A stretch of DNA of 64,000 nt from Anoxybacillus amylolyticus (GCF_001634285.1 NZ_CP015438.1:601001-665000); one strand, 5' to 3'; counted from the stretch's first letter, positions 20,299-30,481 are shown. Notes: a model not told the origin generated them from the sequence alone. Translations and numbers: made by a program.

Positions 20299-21069
20299 GT
20301 GAAAACGTATGAAGGGTATTTAATCGATTTAGACGGCACGATGTATCGCGGAACAGAATGTATTGCGGAAGCGCGTGAGTTTGTAAAAGAGTTGCATCGT
20401 CGTCATATCCCGTATTTATTTGTGACGAACAATTCCTCGCGGACGCCAGCGCAAGTAGCGGAAAAATTGCAGTCATTCGACATTCCAGCGACTGAACAGC
20501 AAGTATTTACGACAAGCCAAGCAACGGCAAATTATATTTATGAACAAAAGCCAGATGCCACCGTTTATGTCATTGGCGAAGACGGCATTCACCAAGCACT
20601 GAAAGAAAAAGGTTTTACGTTTGCGAAAGAAGATGCGGAGTTTGTCGTCATGGGCATTGATCGCTCGATTACCTATGAAAAGCTAGCGATTGCCTGCTTA
20701 GCTGTCCGAAATGGGGCAACGTTTATTTCAACGAATGGAGACATTGCGATTCCAACCGAGCGAGGATTGTTACCCGGGAATGGTTCGTTGACGTCTGTTG
20801 TTGCCGTATCCACGCAAGTGCAGCCGATTTTTATCGGCAAACCGGAAAAAATTATTATGGAACAAGCGTTAAAAATGCTTCGCGTCCCCCGCGAAAAAAC
20901 ATTAATGATTGGCGATTACTACGATACGGACATTAAAGCCGGGATGAACGCCGGGATTGATACACTTCTGGTGCATACAGGCGTCACGACGAAAGAGTTA
21001 TTAGCAAAGTACGCCGAACAGCCGACGTATACGGTTGATTCACTAACAGAATGGATGGAAAGAATTTAG
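20299..21069 (+). CDS. yutF: HAD-IIA family phosphatase YutF (NagD-like)
   Basis: A 256-residue cytoplasmic HAD phosphatase. Motif I is DLDGTMYRG, motif II TNNSS, motif III the GKP lysine and motif IV GDYYDTD. Relatives hydrolyse small phosphoesters (p-nitrophenyl phosphate, nucleotides); the true substrate is open. The GTG start at 20299 follows AAGGGAG; the longer frame from 20266 has no SD. Confidence 0.88.
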   Translation: MKTYEGYLIDLDGTMYRGTECIAEAREFVKELHRRHIPYLFVTNNSSRTPAQVAEKLQSFDIPATEQQVFTTSQATANYIYEQKPDATVYVIGEDGIHQALKEKGFTFAKEDAEFVVMGIDRSITYEKLAIACLAVRNGATFISTNGDIAIPTERGLLPGNGSLTSVVAVSTQVQPIFIGKPEKIIMEQALKMLRVPREKTLMIGDYYDTDIKAGMNAGIDTLLVHTGVTTKELLAKYAEQPTYTVDSLTEWMERI

Positions 21070-21080
21070 CGAACGAAACA

Positions 21081-21105
21081 GGGCGCCAAAATGGCGCCCT
21101 TTATT
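21081..21105. terminator. Convergent terminator between yutF and yutG
   Basis: GGGCGCCA and TGGCGCCC with an AAA loop, then TTTATT. Confidence 0.85.
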
Positions 21106-21598
21106 CTGTATTGGCGGCGCGGTGCGCTAGCCGGCTGGAGGCGGCTGCTGCAATCGCACCAACGATATCATCTAGGAAGGTGTTGCATTTCCCAGTGGAT
21201 TTATCATTTAAGTACTGCAAAATCCCAGGTTTTTGTTTATCGATATATCCATAATTTGTGAAACCAATAGAGCCATACACGTTGACGATGGATAGTGCTA
21301 AAATTTCGTCTACCCCATACAAGCCTTCATCGCGGTGGATGATTGCTTGGAGAGGCTCGTCTAGCATTCCTTTCTCCGCAAGAACGTCGAGTTGAATACC
21401 GGTTAAAATCGCATTTTGCACTTCGCGTTTTGAAATGACGCGGTTGACGTTTTCAATACATTCCTCCATTTTTAAATTTGGATGATATTTAGACTGTAAA
21501 TAATAAACAAGCTCAGCAATATCTTCAATTTTTACTCCTCTTGTTTCTAGCCACTGACGTGCAACGTGTTCGAGGTTGTTCATAATGTATTTTCCCAT
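21101..21598 (-). CDS. yutG: Phosphatidylglycerophosphatase A family protein YutG
   Basis: A 165-residue PgpA-family protein. The acidic signatures GVDEILAL and DDIVGAIAAA match metal-binding regions of the PgpA fold. In the family PgpA dephosphorylates phosphatidylglycerophosphate; the Bacillus YutG branch is shorter and more hydrophilic than E. coli PgpA. The ATG at 21598 follows AGGTG; the upstream GTG is inside the SD. Confidence 0.82.
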   Translation of the reverse strand: MGKYIMNNLEHVARQWLETRGVKIEDIAELVYYLQSKYHPNLKMEECIENVNRVISKREVQNAILTGIQLDVLAEKGMLDEPLQAIIHRDEGLYGVDEILALSIVNVYGSIGFTNYGYIDKQKPGILQYLNDKSTGKCNTFLDDIVGAIAAAASSRLAHRAANTE

Positions 21599-21798
21599 AT
21601 TGCTCACCTATTTCTTTTTGTATTGTATATGTGGAAATGGAGAAAAGCGTTCCTTTTTTAAGAATAGATAACGATGGGCGAACGCTTTTTCTACACGTTG
21701 AAATTATTATAATCAAAAACTGGAAGGCTGCACAAATATTTTGCACATTCGTATTCGGTTTTTGTTTGGCATATATTTGGATAGAAAGGAGGGGGCTT

Positions 21799-22788
21799 AT
21801 GTTTGAATGGGTCGAACAACAATATGGAAGGAAAGTGGAGAGAACGGAGAAACTAGGGAAGTATAATGTGGTTTTATGTCAACAGGAAAAATTTCTTCTT
21901 GTCCCTGTTCACCATCGAACGGAAAAGGAGATGAGCGAGTTAAATCAAATGGCTGCGTATTTAGTAGCAAGAGGAGATTTATCTGTCGCGACGATCGTTC
22001 CGACAACGAAAGGAAACCTAGTGGCTGTTCATAACGGTCAGCATGTCGCCTTGTTTCGTATTCCAGCGCAACTGTACGCAAGAACAGCACCATTTGGAAA
22101 AGAACTAGCAAAATTTCATGCCCTCGGTCGATATGTTCCGAGCAATATTGTCTATTGTAATCGAATCGGACAGTGGAAACAGCTATGGGGGAAACGGTTA
22201 GATCAAATGGAGTTATTTTGGAAAGAAAAATGGAAACAACGGGAAGACGAATTTACGGATTGGTTTGTTGAATCATTTCCGTATTATGCAGGTCTAGCGG
22301 AAAATGCGATTCAATACATTGCCGATACGGAGTTAGATGAGCATCCGTATACGATAGATGCGGGGACGGTTTGTCATGAGCGGCTGCCACAAGCGTTATG
22401 GGCGGGAGGAAAGGAGGTGAAGCTCCCGCTTGACTGGGTGTACGATCATTGTGCTCGTGACTTAGCAGAGTGGGTACGTGCGCTATATATGCAAGGAGAA
22501 ATAGAGCAACTGCACCTGTTTTTCCGTGATTATGAGCGCATTACCCCGTTGTCGGCGTTTTCGTTTCGGCTTCTTTATGCCCGGTTATTGTTCCCGATCC
22601 CTTATTTTGAATATGTAGAAGGATATTATTTGGCGGAAAGCGAACAAGAAAAAAAGCGCTATGCGCAAATGTTACGTTCGCTCATCGATCGTTCCCAAGC
22701 GTATGAGGTGTTTTTAGCTTCATTTTACGAACAATTAGACTTGCCCAAACGCTTTTCATTGCCAGTCGTTCGTTGGCTAAAGAAGTAA
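21799..22788 (+). CDS. yutH: Spore coat-associated protein YutH (CotS-like kinase fold)
   Basis: A 329-residue protein of the CotS/YutH group, distant relatives of aminoglycoside phosphotransferases, associated with the spore coat in Bacillus. FGKELAKFHALG resembles the kinase-fold helix. No full catalytic HxDxxxxN motif is evident, so activity is doubtful. GGAGGGGG precedes the ATG at 21799; a frame extending to 21631 lacks an SD. Confidence 0.82.
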   Translation: MFEWVEQQYGRKVERTEKLGKYNVVLCQQEKFLLVPVHHRTEKEMSELNQMAAYLVARGDLSVATIVPTTKGNLVAVHNGQHVALFRIPAQLYARTAPFGKELAKFHALGRYVPSNIVYCNRIGQWKQLWGKRLDQMELFWKEKWKQREDEFTDWFVESFPYYAGLAENAIQYIADTELDEHPYTIDAGTVCHERLPQALWAGGKEVKLPLDWVYDHCARDLAEWVRALYMQGEIEQLHLFFRDYERITPLSAFSFRLLYARLLFPIPYFEYVEGYYLAESEQEKKRYAQMLRSLIDRSQAYEVFLASFYEQLDLPKRFSLPVVRWLKK

Positions 22789-22817
22789 CCAAAAAGCGGC
22801 ATATCGCCGCTTTTTGG
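22789..22817 (+). terminator. Terminator of yutH
   Basis: CCAAAAAGCGGC and GCCGCTTTTTGG, perfect 12-bp stem with an ATATC loop. Confidence 0.88.
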
Positions 22818-22855
22818 GTGCTTATGACTAAGATAAAAAGGAAGGGGAAATGAAC

Positions 22856-23848
22856 ATGGACAAGCCGTATATTTTTATTACAAGGAAATTGCCAGAAGAA
22901 GTAATTGCGCCGTTGCGAGCCATCGGAGAAGTGGCGATGTGGCCGCATGACGATGTGCCCGTGGGGCGAGACGTGTTGCTTGCCGAAGCGAAAAAAGCGG
23001 ATGCGCTACTAACGATGTTATCCGACCGTATTGATCGGGAAGTGATGGAAGCAGGAGAAAAGTTAAAAGTGGTAGCAAACATGGCAGTCGGGTTTGATAA
23101 CATTGATGTGCCGGTAGCGACCGAATATGGTGTGGCAGTTTGCAATACGCCAGACGTGTTGAACGATACGACAGCGGATTTGACGTTTGCGCTATTATTA
23201 GCAACGGCACGGCGTTTAGTAGAAGCGGCAGAGTATATCAAAGCAGGCGAATGGAAAAGCTGGAGTCCATTTTTGTTGGCAGGTACGGACGTACACCATA
23301 AAACGATTGGTATTGTTGGTCTTGGAAAAATAGGACAAGCGGTCGCAAAACGGGCGAAAGGGTTTGAAATGAACATTTTATATCATAATCGGACGCGAAA
23401 CGAAGAAGCGGAGAGGCAATTAGGTGTGGTATATTGCACGTTTCAAGAGTTGTTGCAGGCGGCTGATTTTGTTGTATGCTTAACGCCGCTTACGGAAGAA
23501 ACGCGCCATTTATTCAACCGTCAGTCGTTCCGTTGGATGAAGAAATCGGCAATTTTTATTAATGCATCAAGGGGCGCTGTCGTCGATGAAGAGGCACTAT
23601 ACGAAGCGCTTGTGGCAGGAGAAATCGCCGCTGCTGGGTTAGATGTCTTTACGAAAGAACCAGTCGACCCATCCCACCCGCTGCTGTCATTAAAAAACGT
23701 CGTCGCCCTTCCACATATCGGAAGCGCTAGTATCGAAACGCGAAAAAAGATGATGGAACGGAGCTGCCGAAACATTATCGCGGTGTTAACAGGCGAAACG
23801 CCAGAAGCACTAGTGAATAAAGAATGGCTAGTACAGAAACGGGCGTAG
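22856..23848 (+). CDS. D-2-hydroxyacid dehydrogenase (glyoxylate/hydroxypyruvate reductase type)
   Basis: A 330-residue NAD(P)-dependent dehydrogenase. The Rossmann motif GLGKIGQAVAKR lies near residues 150-161, and catalytic Arg, Glu and His lie in NASRGAVVD, DVFTKEPVD and PHIGSAS. The family reduces glyoxylate or hydroxypyruvate. AAGGGG is 8 bases before ATG 22856 and only 2 before ATG 22850, so the shorter start is used. No linked pathway gene. Confidence 0.87.
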   Translation: MDKPYIFITRKLPEEVIAPLRAIGEVAMWPHDDVPVGRDVLLAEAKKADALLTMLSDRIDREVMEAGEKLKVVANMAVGFDNIDVPVATEYGVAVCNTPDVLNDTTADLTFALLLATARRLVEAAEYIKAGEWKSWSPFLLAGTDVHHKTIGIVGLGKIGQAVAKRAKGFEMNILYHNRTRNEEAERQLGVVYCTFQELLQAADFVVCLTPLTEETRHLFNRQSFRWMKKSAIFINASRGAVVDEEALYEALVAGEIAAAGLDVFTKEPVDPSHPLLSLKNVVALPHIGSASIETRKKMMERSCRNIIAVLTGETPEALVNKEWLVQKRA

Positions 23849-23956
23849 CTTCAAAAGTTTAACCAGCCGCCTCCGCTTTTCCTTTTCTTTTTAAAAAAAT
23901 TATCTGAATTCACTTGATGTTAAGCGTTTTCAGAATATATGATAAAAAAATAATGA

Positions 23957-23985
23957 TTGTAAAAGAAAGGAACATCTTTTATAAT
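23957..23985 (+). promoter_or_regulatory. Sigma-A promoter of hom-thrC-thrB
   Basis: TTGTAA (23957-23962) and TATAAT (23980-23985), 17-bp spacer, giving a leader of about 50 nt. No T-box or attenuator fits in a leader this short. Confidence 0.72.
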
Positions 23986-24040
23986 GTCTACTATATAAAA
24001 ACAAATGTTCATGCAGAAAATACAAGAGGGAGTGGAGAGG

Positions 24041-25339
24041 ATGGCAAAGCCAATTGCGGTTGGTTTGTTAGGATTAGGAACAGTAGGCAGCGGGGTTGTA
24101 AAAATTATTAAGAACCATCAAGACCAACTTATTCATCAAGTCGGCTGTCCGGTTGTTGTTAAAAAAATTCTCGTTCGTGATTTATATAAAGAGCGTGATG
24201 TGAAAGTCGCTCTAGAGCTATTAACAACGAATGCGGAAGAGGTTATTAACGATCCAGAAATCGATGTCGTCATCGAAGTGATGGGTGGAGTGGAGCAAAC
24301 GAAGCACTACTTATTGCAAGCGTTGCAGCAACGGAAACATGTCGTAACCGCGAATAAAGATTTAATGGCGCTATACGGTTCGGAATTGCTCGCAGTAGCG
24401 ACAGAAAACGGTTGCGACTTATTTTATGAAGCGAGCGTTGCTGGCGGCATTCCGATTTTACGCAGCCTTGTCGACGGCTTAGCGTCTGACCGAATCACGA
24501 AAATGATGGGAATTGTTAACGGAACGACGAACTTTATTTTAACGAAAATGTGTAAATACGGAAGTCCGTACGAGGAAGTGTTAGCGGAAGCGCAAGCGCT
24601 TGGATATGCAGAAGCAGATCCAACCGCAGACGTTGAAGGGTTAGACGCAGCGCGGAAGATGGCGATTTTAGCCCGTTTAGGATTTTCCATGAATATTGAT
24701 TTAGAAGATGTGCAAGTAAAAGGGATTACTGGTATTACGGAAGAAGATTTAGATTACAGCAAGCGGCTTGGCTATACGATGAAATTAATTGGGATTGCAC
24801 ATCGCGACGGTGATAAAGTGGAAGTGAGCGTTCAGCCGACGTTGTTGCCGGATTCTCATCCGTTAGCGTCGGTGAGCGATGAATATAATGCAGTGTACGT
24901 ATACGGAGAAGCAGTCGGGGAAACGATGTTTTACGGTCCAGGTGCGGGAAGTCTTCCGACCGCAACCGCAGTAGTATCCGATTTAGTAGCAGTTATGAAA
25001 AATATGCGACTTGGGGTAAACGGACGGAGCGCAGTTGCTCCGCAATACGAAAAGCAGTTAAAAGCTTCGTCAGAAATTTTCTCGAAATATTTTCTTCGTA
25101 TTCATGTCAAAGACGAAGTCGGGGCGTTTGCCAAAATTACGGCAATTTTCTCTGAACGGGGGGTTAGCTTCGAGAAAATTTTACAGTTGCCACTAAAAGA
25201 AAAAGGAATTGCAGAAATTGTCATTGTCACGCACAAGGCGTCCCAACAAGCGTATGAAGAGATTTTGCAGCAGTTGCGTGACCTAGCGATTGTGAAAGAT
25301 GTGAAAAGCTCGTATCGCGTAGAAGGGAATGGGAACTAA
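24041..25339 (+). CDS. hom: Homoserine dehydrogenase
   Basis: A 432-residue enzyme that reduces aspartate semialdehyde to homoserine, the branch to threonine and methionine. The NAD(P) motif [11 protein letters not shown] is at residues 8-18, the catalytic domain includes GGIPILRSL and [10 protein letters not shown], and a C-terminal ACT domain (from about residue 350) provides threonine feedback. The ATG at 24041 fits better than the SD-less 24005. Its stop overlaps thrC (TAATG). Confidence 0.97.
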   Translation: MAKPIAVGLLGLGTVGSGVVKIIKNHQDQLIHQVGCPVVVKKILVRDLYKERDVKVALELLTTNAEEVINDPEIDVVIEVMGGVEQTKHYLLQALQQRKHVVTANKDLMALYGSELLAVATENGCDLFYEASVAGGIPILRSLVDGLASDRITKMMGIVNGTTNFILTKMCKYGSPYEEVLAEAQALGYAEADPTADVEGLDAARKMAILARLGFSMNIDLEDVQVKGITGITEEDLDYSKRLGYTMKLIGIAHRDGDKVEVSVQPTLLPDSHPLASVSDEYNAVYVYGEAVGETMFYGPGAGSLPTATAVVSDLVAVMKNMRLGVNGRSAVAPQYEKQLKASSEIFSKYFLRIHVKDEVGAFAKITAIFSERGVSFEKILQLPLKEKGIAEIVIVTHKASQQAYEEILQQLRDLAIVKDVKSSYRVEGNGN

Positions 25340-26400
25340 TGGCATGGAAAGGATTGTTACAGGAATTTCGAGAATTTTTACCGGTGACGGAAAAAACGCC
25401 GCTTCTTTCACTTCATGAAGGGAATACTCCATTAATTCGGCTAGAGAGGCTATCTGAAAAGCTTGGTATTGAGCTGTATGTGAAAGTGGAAGGGGCCAAT
25501 CCGACCGGATCCTTCAAAGACCGCGGCATGGTGATGGCAGTGGCGAAAGCGAAAGAAGAAGGGAGCCATACAATTATTTGTGCATCGACTGGAAATACGT
25601 CGGCGGCAGCTGCTGCTTATGCAGCGCGAGCAGGCATGCGCTGCATTGTCGTCATTCCGCACGGGAAAATTGCGATGGGGAAATTAGCGCAAGCGGTGAT
25701 GTATGGGGCAGAAATTTTTGCGATTGAAGGGAATTTTGATGAAGCGTTAAAAATGGTGCGACGTTTAAGCGACATCGCACCAATTACGCTCGTTAACTCG
25801 GTAAACCCGTACCGCATTGAAGGGCAAAAAACAGCTGCGTTTGAAGTTTGCCAGCAGCTTGGTAAGGCTCCAGATGTATTGGCGATTCCGGTTGGAAATG
25901 CTGGGAATATTACAGCTTATTGGAAAGGGTTTAAAGAATACCACGAACGAAAGCAAACGGGGCTACCAGAAATGTGTGGTTTTGAGGCGGAAGGTGCGGC
26001 GGCAATTGTGCGCAACCAAGTCATTACGGAACCAGAAACGATTGCGACCGCGATTCGTATTGGCAACCCAGCAAGTTGGGAAAAAGCAGTGCAAGCGGTA
26101 AACGAATCAAACGGAAAAATAGACGATGTATCGGATGCAGAGATTTTAGAAGCGTATAAACTACTGGCAAGAACGGAAGGAATTTTTGCCGAACCAGCGT
26201 CGTGTGCTTCGATTGCTGGGGTGATCAAGCAGCGGAAACTTGGAGAAGTGAAAGAAGGAAGTATCGTTGTTGCCGTATTGACCGGAAACGGACTAAAAGA
26301 CCCAGCAATCGCAATGGAGGCAGCTGATATGGAGCCAATCGTGCTTCCAAATGATGAACAGATCTTGTTTGAACATATTCAAGGGGCTGTTCACCAATGA
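25339..26400 (+). CDS. thrC: Threonine synthase
   Basis: A 353-residue PLP enzyme that turns O-phosphohomoserine into threonine. Lys60 in [10 protein letters not shown] binds PLP, and the glycine-rich phosphate loop PVGNAGN follows. It overlaps hom and thrB by a few bases, so the three are translationally coupled. Confidence 0.97.
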   Translation: MAWKGLLQEFREFLPVTEKTPLLSLHEGNTPLIRLERLSEKLGIELYVKVEGANPTGSFKDRGMVMAVAKAKEEGSHTIICASTGNTSAAAAAYAARAGMRCIVVIPHGKIAMGKLAQAVMYGAEIFAIEGNFDEALKMVRRLSDIAPITLVNSVNPYRIEGQKTAAFEVCQQLGKAPDVLAIPVGNAGNITAYWKGFKEYHERKQTGLPEMCGFEAEGAAAIVRNQVITEPETIATAIRIGNPASWEKAVQAVNESNGKIDDVSDAEILEAYKLLARTEGIFAEPASCASIAGVIKQRKLGEVKEGSIVVAVLTGNGLKDPAIAMEAADMEPIVLPNDEQILFEHIQGAVHQ

Positions 26401-27311
26401 AAGAAGACGAGATGTTGAAAATTGTTGTTCCGGCGAGTACGGCAAATTTAGGACCTGGGTTCGATTCGATCGGGTTAGCAGTTTCTCGCTATTTAGTATT
26501 GGAAGTGCGACAAGCAAATGAATGGAAATTTACCGCTCGTTCGGAAGAAGTGCAGACGATTCCGACTGGGACGGATAATTTAATTTTTCGGGTGGCGGAC
26601 GAAATTGCCGGCACGCATGGGAAAACGTTACCGGCGTGCGCGGTTGATGTATATAGTGATATTCCCTTTACGCGCGGGCTAGGAAGCAGTGCGGCAGCCG
26701 TTGTAGCAGGCATCGAACTAGCGAATGAACTTGCTAGGTTGTCGCTTACGATGGAAGAAAAGGCGCGGTTGGCAAGCTGTTTTGAAGGCCATCCAGATAA
26801 TGTTGGCGCGTCATTGTACGGGGGACTCGTCATCGGTTGCCATCGAGAAGAAGAAACGACGATTATTCATGTTCCAAATATCGAACTAGACCTTGTGGCA
26901 GTTATTCCGAACTATGAATTGGAAACGAAAAAAGCGCGTAGTGTCCTTCCTGTTTCTTTTCCCAAAGAGCAAGCTGTAGAAGCGAGCGCGGTCAGCAACG
27001 TGCTCGTGGCAGCACTGTTGACAAAAAATTGGCGCTTGGCAGGAAAAATGATGGATAAAGACATATTCCATCAACCGTACCGAGCATCGTTAATTCCGGA
27101 ATTAGCCCATGTGCAGGCGCTCGCTAAAGAGTATGGGGTGTTTGGGGTGGCGTTGAGTGGCGCAGGTCCGACCGTTCTTTGCTTTGCCGAGCAAGGAAGA
27201 GGAGAATGGTTGAAGGGAAAATTGACGCCACACTTTCCGCATTGTAAGGTGGAATGTTTAACGGTCGAACCAATTGGTAGCCGCGTCTACAAAATGGCGC
27301 TAGAAGCATAA
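26397..27311 (+). CDS. thrB: Homoserine kinase
   Basis: A 304-residue GHMP-family kinase that phosphorylates homoserine. The ATP loop is [13 protein letters not shown] and the C-terminal GHMP motif [12 protein letters not shown]. Start overlaps the thrC stop (ATGA); an in-frame ATG at 26412 is an alternative. Last gene of the threonine operon. Confidence 0.96.
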   Translation: MKEDEMLKIVVPASTANLGPGFDSIGLAVSRYLVLEVRQANEWKFTARSEEVQTIPTGTDNLIFRVADEIAGTHGKTLPACAVDVYSDIPFTRGLGSSAAAVVAGIELANELARLSLTMEEKARLASCFEGHPDNVGASLYGGLVIGCHREEETTIIHVPNIELDLVAVIPNYELETKKARSVLPVSFPKEQAVEASAVSNVLVAALLTKNWRLAGKMMDKDIFHQPYRASLIPELAHVQALAKEYGVFGVALSGAGPTVLCFAEQGRGEWLKGKLTPHFPHCKVECLTVEPIGSRVYKMALEA

Positions 27312-27418
27312 ATTGTCGAGTATGTAGAATAAATATGATAAGGAGCTGGCCAAAAGGTCGCTTTTCTTCAAAAAAGATACAATTTGTGCAGACGTTCCGC
27401 GTGTATAGATCGTTATAA

Positions 27419-27458
27419 GAAAGGGTGCCCCATTGCTTTTGGGACACCCTTTCCGCTT
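27419..27458. terminator. Convergent terminator between thrB and yutI
   Basis: GAAAGGGTGCCCC pairs with GGGACACCCTTTC over 13 positions with one mismatch; T-rich sequence follows. Confidence 0.82.
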
Positions 27459-27461
27459 TTT

Positions 27462-27707
27462 TTAAAACACTTGCTCGACTTCGACGACGCCTGGTACTTC
27501 TTCTAAAAGAGCTCGTTCAATGCCGGCTTTTAATGTAATCGTGGAACTTGGGCAGCTGCCGCAAGCCCCTAGTAAACGTAACTTCACTACGCCGTCTTCG
27601 ACATCGACGAGCTCGCAGTCACCGCCATCTCGAAGTAAAAACGGGCGCAGTTTATCTAAAACTTCTTGCACTTGTTCTTTAATTTCTAAATCGCTCATTC
27701 TTCCCAT
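27462..27707 (-). CDS. yutI: NifU C-terminal-like Fe-S carrier YutI
   Basis: An 81-residue Nfu-domain protein with the CGSC motif (Cys49, Cys52) that can bind a bridging cluster between two monomers. It probably delivers clusters from SufBCD to target enzymes. GGAG is close before the first ATG; an ATG three codons in (SDLEIK) is an alternative start. Confidence 0.9.
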   Translation of the reverse strand: MGRMSDLEIKEQVQEVLDKLRPFLLRDGGDCELVDVEDGVVKLRLLGACGSCPSSTITLKAGIERALLEEVPGVVEVEQVF

Positions 27708-27793
27708 CGACTCCTTTCTGTAACTTTATTATAATCGTTATAATGAAAAAAATCTAATAACTTTTTCGCCATGGAGAGGAAAGGTGGAAACAT

Positions 27794-28129
27794 ATGCCAT
27801 TTAAACAAGTTGAAATATGTGTATATGGCGCAGAGGTCGTTTGCCCCTCTTGTGTCAATTTGCCCTCATCAAAAGAAACGTATGAGTGGTTAGAGGCAGC
27901 CATTAAACGGAAATATGTGAACCAGCCGTTCGTCATTTCATACATCGATATTTTCCAGCCGCCAGATGATGAAGAGAAAAAAGCGTTCGCAAGGAAAGTA
28001 GTGGAAGAGGACTTGTTTTATCCTGTTGTCCTTGTAGAAGGGACGATTGTTGGAGAAGGGAATCCAAAATTAAAAGCGATTTATGAGGAAATGGAGAAAT
28101 ACGGATATAAATCAGTAGAACAAGCATAA
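27794..28129 (+). CDS. yuzD: DUF1462 thioredoxin-like protein YuzD
   Basis: A 111-residue protein with a CPSC motif (Cys17, Cys20) in a thioredoxin-like context and a cis-Pro-like VV segment. Probably a thiol redox protein; partner unknown. It is divergent from yutI, 86 bp away, and convergent with yutJ, as in B. subtilis. Confidence 0.83.
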   Translation: MPFKQVEICVYGAEVVCPSCVNLPSSKETYEWLEAAIKRKYVNQPFVISYIDIFQPPDDEEKKAFARKVVEEDLFYPVVLVEGTIVGEGNPKLKAIYEEMEKYGYKSVEQA

Positions 28130-28164
28130 AAAACGGGTGCTCCGAGAAGGGCACCCGTTTTAAT
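28127..28164. terminator. Bidirectional terminator between yuzD and yutJ
   Basis: AAACGGGTGC and GCACCCGTTT with a 10-nt loop, flanked by an A-run on the left and T on the right, so it works in both directions. Confidence 0.87.
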
Positions 28165-29230
28165 ATCCGTTATGGTACTTATACATCCAAAGCACGCCGG
28201 ATTTTAAGAGGCGCGGCACACGACCGGTTAACGGACGATCAGCGACAAGACCAAATCCGTGTTTTTTGCCGAGAGAGCCGAGAATACCTTTTAATTTAAT
28301 TGGTGGGAATGATTGTGGAGGTTCTTCTCCGTTCCAACGTTTTTGTAGCACTTGGACAATTTGTTCTGCCTGCCCTTCGGCAAGTTGGGCGCTTGGCGCA
28401 TGCGGCAAGCTAGCACAGTCTCCGACGACATATACGTTTTCGTAGCCAGGAATATGGTGACGGGGTGTTAACACGACACGTCCTTGGGCATCTTTTTCGA
28501 CGTTTAACTCACGGACGACCCGATTTGGCTGAATGCCTGCTGTCCAGACGACTGCGTCACACGGAATTGGCTGATCATGGTTATACAACATATCTTCGTC
28601 TACTTTTGTAATATTGGATTGGCGAATAATGTCGATATGGTGCTCGTGAAACCAATTTTCAACATATTCGCTTAACCGCTCAGGAAACATCGGTAAAATT
28701 CGTTCTCCGCGGTCAAATAACATGACGCGCAAATCTGGACGACTTTCCGCCAGTTCGCTTGCTAGTTCCACCCCGCTTAATCCCGCGCCAACAATAGCAA
28801 CGACTGACTGCGGCGGCAAGTTGTTTAACGCTTGGTATGTCGTGCGCGCTTTATCGATTGATTGAATGCTGTACGTAAATTGTTCCGCCCCTGGAACCCC
28901 GTGATATTTATCTTCACACCCTAATCCGATGACTAAATCGTCATATGAAACAGAAGTTCCGTCTTCTAAAAAGACTGCTTGGGCACCGAGATCAATGCGG
29001 ACAACTTCCCCGAAACGATACGTGAGGCGAGGATGCTCTGGAAATGCTACGCGAATGTCATGGTCACTGATAGTTCCTGCGGCTAATGCATAATACTCTG
29101 TTTTTAAACAATGATACGGCACACGGTCAATGAGTGTAATGTGAACGTTCTCATGTAATTGATTTGGGAGAAGGCGAAGCAAAATACGCATATTGCCATA
29201 TCCCCCGCCGAGCAGAACGAGATGTCTCAT
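28160..29230 (-). CDS. yutJ: NADH dehydrogenase-like flavoprotein YutJ
   Basis: A 356-residue FAD/NAD(P)-binding oxidoreductase of the NDH-2 group. The FAD loop is LLGGGYGNMR at the N-terminus, the NADH loop IVGAGLSGVELA near residues 145-156, and the second FAD motif VVGDCA near 272. The C-terminus lacks a clear membrane helix. Role relative to YumB is unknown. Confidence 0.85.
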   Translation of the reverse strand: MRHLVLLGGGYGNMRILLRLLPNQLHENVHITLIDRVPYHCLKTEYYALAAGTISDHDIRVAFPEHPRLTYRFGEVVRIDLGAQAVFLEDGTSVSYDDLVIGLGCEDKYHGVPGAEQFTYSIQSIDKARTTYQALNNLPPQSVVAIVGAGLSGVELASELAESRPDLRVMLFDRGERILPMFPERLSEYVENWFHEHHIDIIRQSNITKVDEDMLYNHDQPIPCDAVVWTAGIQPNRVVRELNVEKDAQGRVVLTPRHHIPGYENVYVVGDCASLPHAPSAQLAEGQAEQIVQVLQKRWNGEEPPQSFPPIKLKGILGSLGKKHGFGLVADRPLTGRVPRLLKSGVLWMYKYHNGY

Positions 29231-29274
29231 GCTAAAATTCCCCTTTGTCGCTGTCTTTTTCCTAAGTAGCTTTT

Positions 29275-29306
29275 ATTATACGCTCTCTTAGGTTGAAGAG
29301 AGAGCG
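29275..29306 (-). promoter_or_regulatory. yutJ promoter with abutting palindrome
   Basis: On the minus strand CGCTCTCTCTT...AAGAGAGCG (9-bp arms with a 2-nt bulge) is followed directly by TATAAT (29280-29275). The palindrome covers the -35 region, as a repressor operator would. Confidence 0.4.
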
Positions 29307-29442
29307 ATTTGTTATATGCAAAACGTTTACCAAATGCCATTAAAAGTATAGCGAAAATATGACAAAATCACAACAATTTTTCGAAAAAATGATACAGATA
29401 AACAATAAAGGTAGCGAATATTACAAAACAGCATATCACAAA

Positions 29443-29471
29443 TTGACGTTTGATAAAAAAATAGTTACGAT
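29443..29471 (+). promoter_or_regulatory. Sigma-A promoter of yuzB
   Basis: TTGACG (29443-29448) and TACGAT (29466-29471), 17-bp spacer, 25 bp before the ATG. Confidence 0.65.
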
Positions 29472-29496
29472 GATGAACATAGAGAGGTGACGAACG

Positions 29497-29736
29497 ATGA
29501 TTCAGCCGCTGATCGAATTTTGTGTGAGCAATTTAGCGAATGGCTCACAAAAAGCGCTAGAAATACTGCAAAAAGACCCGAACTTAGATATTATGGAGTA
29601 CGGCTGTTTAAGCTATTGCGGCAAATGCGCTGATACATTTTTTGCGCTAGTAAACGGGGAAGTGGTAACAGGTGAAACACCGGAGCAATTAGTCGACAAT
29701 ATTTATCGGTTTTTAGAAGAAAACGCAATGTTTTAA
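29497..29736 (+). CDS. yuzB: DUF1450 protein YuzB
   Basis: A 79-residue protein with four cysteines (Cys9, Cys37, Cys41, Cys44) in the DUF1450 layout, which suggests metal or Fe-S binding. The pattern resembles ferredoxin-like thioredoxin folds. Function unknown. GAGAGGTGACG precedes the ATG. Confidence 0.85.
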   Translation: MIQPLIEFCVSNLANGSQKALEILQKDPNLDIMEYGCLSYCGKCADTFFALVNGEVVTGETPEQLVDNIYRFLEENAMF

Positions 29737-29762
29737 TTCGTTCAAAAAGTTTTCGGGCATAC

Positions 29763-29793
29763 AAAAAAGCGGCTTTCTACATGCCGCTTTTTT
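29763..29793. terminator. Convergent terminator after yuzB
   Basis: AAAAAAGCGGC and GCCGCTTTTTT with a 9-nt loop; symmetric A and T runs allow use in both directions. Confidence 0.88.
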
Positions 29794-30481
29794 CTTCCGG
29801 AGGGGATGATTTTTGCTGCTCACGAATTTCTTGCCAGCGTTCGTGCGCCATTTGCACGATTCGTTTTTCGATTGTTTCTTTCTTTTTTGCAATCACCTTT
29901 GAAAAATAAAGAATCGCTTGTTTTGGCTCCCCGAGCCGTCGGTGTAGTTCCCCAATCAAATAAAGGAGCCGTACTTCCGACATGTGTGTGCCTTGAAAAT
30001 CGTCTTTGCTGTAAGAAAAAGTGTACTCTTGTAAAGCAAGCCGCATAAATCGTTCTTCTTGGGCAGTATTTTCGTACGTTCGGTAAAGCCATGCTAAGCG
30101 CATGTATAATCCAGCAAGTACGATATGTTTTTCCCGCTTTAATGTAGCACAATAAATACCAAGTTTATATGTGTTAATCGTTTCTTGAAACGTCCGTTTT
30201 CCGTTATAATTCTTTCCGTTCCACGCTTGGCAGATGTTTGTTTGAATTGCCTCGAGCGAGTTCGGCGGAAAATAGGATGAAAACTCTTCTGTTACAGAAA
30301 ACCCGCAATGCGGACAGACGCTGACGTAATAAAATAGCGGATTTACTTCTTCCGACGGATAATAGGAACAAAAGTCGGTATCGTGTTTTATTGGACGAAG
30401 AAAGCGGGAGCGAACTTTTTTCGTCGTATATGATTGGTGGCAAACGAGGCAGTGAACGGTTCGATCGTATAAAGTCTCCAT
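29777..30481 (-). CDS. DUF2225 protein with zinc motif and TPR-like helices
   Basis: A 234-residue DUF2225 protein. CLVC at residues ~11-14 and CPHCG near 55 form a likely zinc site; the C-terminal two-thirds looks like TPR helices (LAGLYMRLAWLYR, LYLIGELHRRLGEPKQAILYF). Function unknown. The ATG at 30481 follows GGGGGAAGC; upstream in-frame codons have no SD. Confidence 0.78.
   Translation of the reverse strand: METLYDRTVHCLVCHQSYTTKKVRSRFLRPIKHDTDFCSYYPSEEVNPLFYYVSVCPHCGFSVTEEFSSYFPPNSLEAIQTNICQAWNGKNYNGKRTFQETINTYKLGIYCATLKREKHIVLAGLYMRLAWLYRTYENTAQEERFMRLALQEYTFSYSKDDFQGTHMSEVRLLYLIGELHRRLGEPKQAILYFSKVIAKKKETIEKRIVQMAHERWQEIREQQKSSPPEEKSGM

Noticed and set aside
23849..24040. T-box or attenuator upstream of hom
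   Set aside because: The promoter leaves only ~50 nt of leader, too short, and there is no T-box sequence or terminator.
27312..27418. Small RNA or gene between thrB and its terminator
   Set aside because: No ORF with SD, no promoter and no clear structure; it looks like an ordinary 3' UTR.
29318..29335. CcpA cre site (TGCAAAACGTTTACCA)
   Set aside because: The spacing between TG and CG is one base too long for the cre consensus.
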